From Arthrobacter sp. (GTDB lineage Bacteria > Actinomycetota > Actinomycetes > Actinomycetales > Micrococcaceae), in assembly GCA_025464545.1 (NCBI GenBank), contig JAODMA010000179.1, positions 1 to 6,113 of the forward strand: a DNA stretch of 6,113 nucleotides, given 5' to 3'. Positions 5,427 through 6,113 of this stretch are shown here, piece by piece. The notes beneath the pieces are model-generated. The model saw only the letters and a program-made list of their open reading frames with translations, had not been told where the DNA came from and searched no databases. Made by a program: the position numbers and the translations under genes. The number at the start of each line of letters is the position of its first letter. Within the stretch, counting starts at the first letter, position 1.

Positions 5427-6113
5427 CTCGATTCTCGAAGGCGCCAGCACCGCAGGTGCGAACACGGCGGACGAGCCCGGCGCATCCGCGTCCGCCGCCA
5501 CCGCGGTAATGTCCATGCAGCAGGCGCTGAACCGGGCGCTCGATGAGGTGCTCGCGGAGAACCCCAAAGCCGTCATCTTCGGCGAGGACTGCGGCCGGCT
5601 CGGCGGCGTCTTCCGCATCACGGACGGGCTGCAGGCCAAGCACGGCGAGCAGCGCGTCTTCGACACCCCCCTGGCCGAATCAGGCATCCTCGGCATGTCC
5701 GTGGGGCTGGCGATGGCCGGGTTCCACCCGATCCCGGAGGTCCAGTTCGACGGCTTCGCCTACCCGGCCATCAACCAGATCGTCTGCCAGATCGCGCGGA
5801 TGAACTACCGCAGCCGCGGCAAGCTGCCGATGCCGATCACCCTGCGGGTGCCCAGTTTCGGCGGCATCCGCGCCCCCGAACACCACGGCGAAAGCCTCGA
5901 GGCGCTCTTCGCGCACGTGCCCGGCCTCAAGGTGGTCTCGCCGTCGAACCCGCACGAGGCGTACCACCTGCTCAAGTACGCCGCGACGCGGCCGGACCCG
6001 GTGATCTTCATGGAGCCGAAGTCGCGGTACTGGCAGAAGGGCGAGGTCGACGCCGCCCGGCACGATACAGACGGCGGCTCCCCCACCGGGGCCAAGGTTC
6101 AACGCCAGGGACG
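5419..6113 (+). CDS. bkdB: Branched-chain 2-oxoacid dehydrogenase E1-beta subunit, 3' end cut
   Basis: E1-beta completes the alpha2beta2 E1 heterotetramer and supplies part of the ThDP site. The first 231 residues are present and remain open to the window end; the family is usually 325-350 aa, so roughly a third is missing. Residues 1-30 are a low-complexity Ala/Ser/Thr/Gly tail before the core at MSMQQALNRALDEVL. Family blocks follow: FGEDCGRLGGVFRITDGLQ (54-72), VFDTPLAESGILG (80-92), FDGFAYPAINQI (130-141), APEHHGESLEALFAHVPGLK (172-191) and FMEPKSRYW (217-225). E87 matches the Glu that contacts N1' of the ThDP aminopyrimidine. H176 aligns with the conserved active-site-side His of pyruvate dehydrogenase E1-beta. 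FGED in the GRLGG context and EHHGES favour the branched-chain type. The start lies inside the E1-alpha end (ATGTCTAA overlap). An E2 acyltransferase gene is expected next (inference). Confidence 0.93.
   Translation, partial: MSNSILEGASTAGANTADEPGASASAATAVMSMQQALNRALDEVLAENPKAVIFGEDCGRLGGVFRITDGLQAKHGEQRVFDTPLAESGILGMSVGLAMAGFHPIPEVQFDGFAYPAINQIVCQIARMNYRSRGKLPMPITLRVPSFGGIRAPEHHGESLEALFAHVPGLKVVSPSNPHEAYHLLKYAATRPDPVIFMEPKSRYWQKGEVDAARHDTDGGSPTGAKVQRQG

Noticed and set aside
4452..5696. Long minus-strand open frame of 414 codons over the E1 genes
   Set aside because: It lies opposite two clearly recognisable E1 subunit genes and shows no motif of its own.

Overview
The window is GC-rich and looks like chromosomal DNA of a high-GC Gram-positive actinobacterium. 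The closest fit is the Arthrobacter/Pseudarthrobacter group (Micrococcaceae). This rests on codon use, on a Nudix-type NAD regulator translationally coupled to nadA, and on the protein sequences. The taxonomic call is inference, because no search was possible.

Layout. The left third (1 to about 2160, minus strand) is an NAD-synthesis unit. An NrtR-like Nudix-fold regulator (about 1264-1980) overlaps the start of quinolinate synthase nadA (1-1267, cut by the left edge) by four bases. Upstream of the regulator lies a near-perfect 25-bp palindrome on a -10-like element. It is the best candidate operator for the unit. The middle holds an Lrp/AsnC-type regulator on the minus strand (2161-2637) and, divergently, a 12-TM APC-family amino acid permease on the plus strand (2825-4240). 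They share a 187-bp control region that carries the same 11-bp element in the leader of each gene. The right third (4377 to the edge, plus strand) is the start of a branched-chain 2-oxoacid dehydrogenase operon: E1-alpha (bkdA-like), then E1-beta (bkdB-like, cut by the right edge) with an 8-nt overlap. An E2 gene would be expected next, outside the window.

How they fit together. The permease, Lrp-type regulator and 2-oxoacid dehydrogenase form a plausible amino-acid uptake and degradation module. The permease would import an amino acid, the regulator would sense it, and the dehydrogenase would oxidise the keto acids from Leu/Ile/Val. The NAD unit is a separate housekeeping module, although the dehydrogenase complex does consume NAD+.

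No new enzyme system is visible. The interest is in the non-coding DNA: the nrtR palindrome, the repeated 11-bp element, a 60-bp composite dyad between permease and bkdA, and a bkdA promoter that predicts a leaderless mRNA and carries a CRP/GlxR-type site on its -10. All gaps between genes are shorter than 300 bp. No tRNA, rRNA, CRISPR array, insertion sequence or phage gene was seen.
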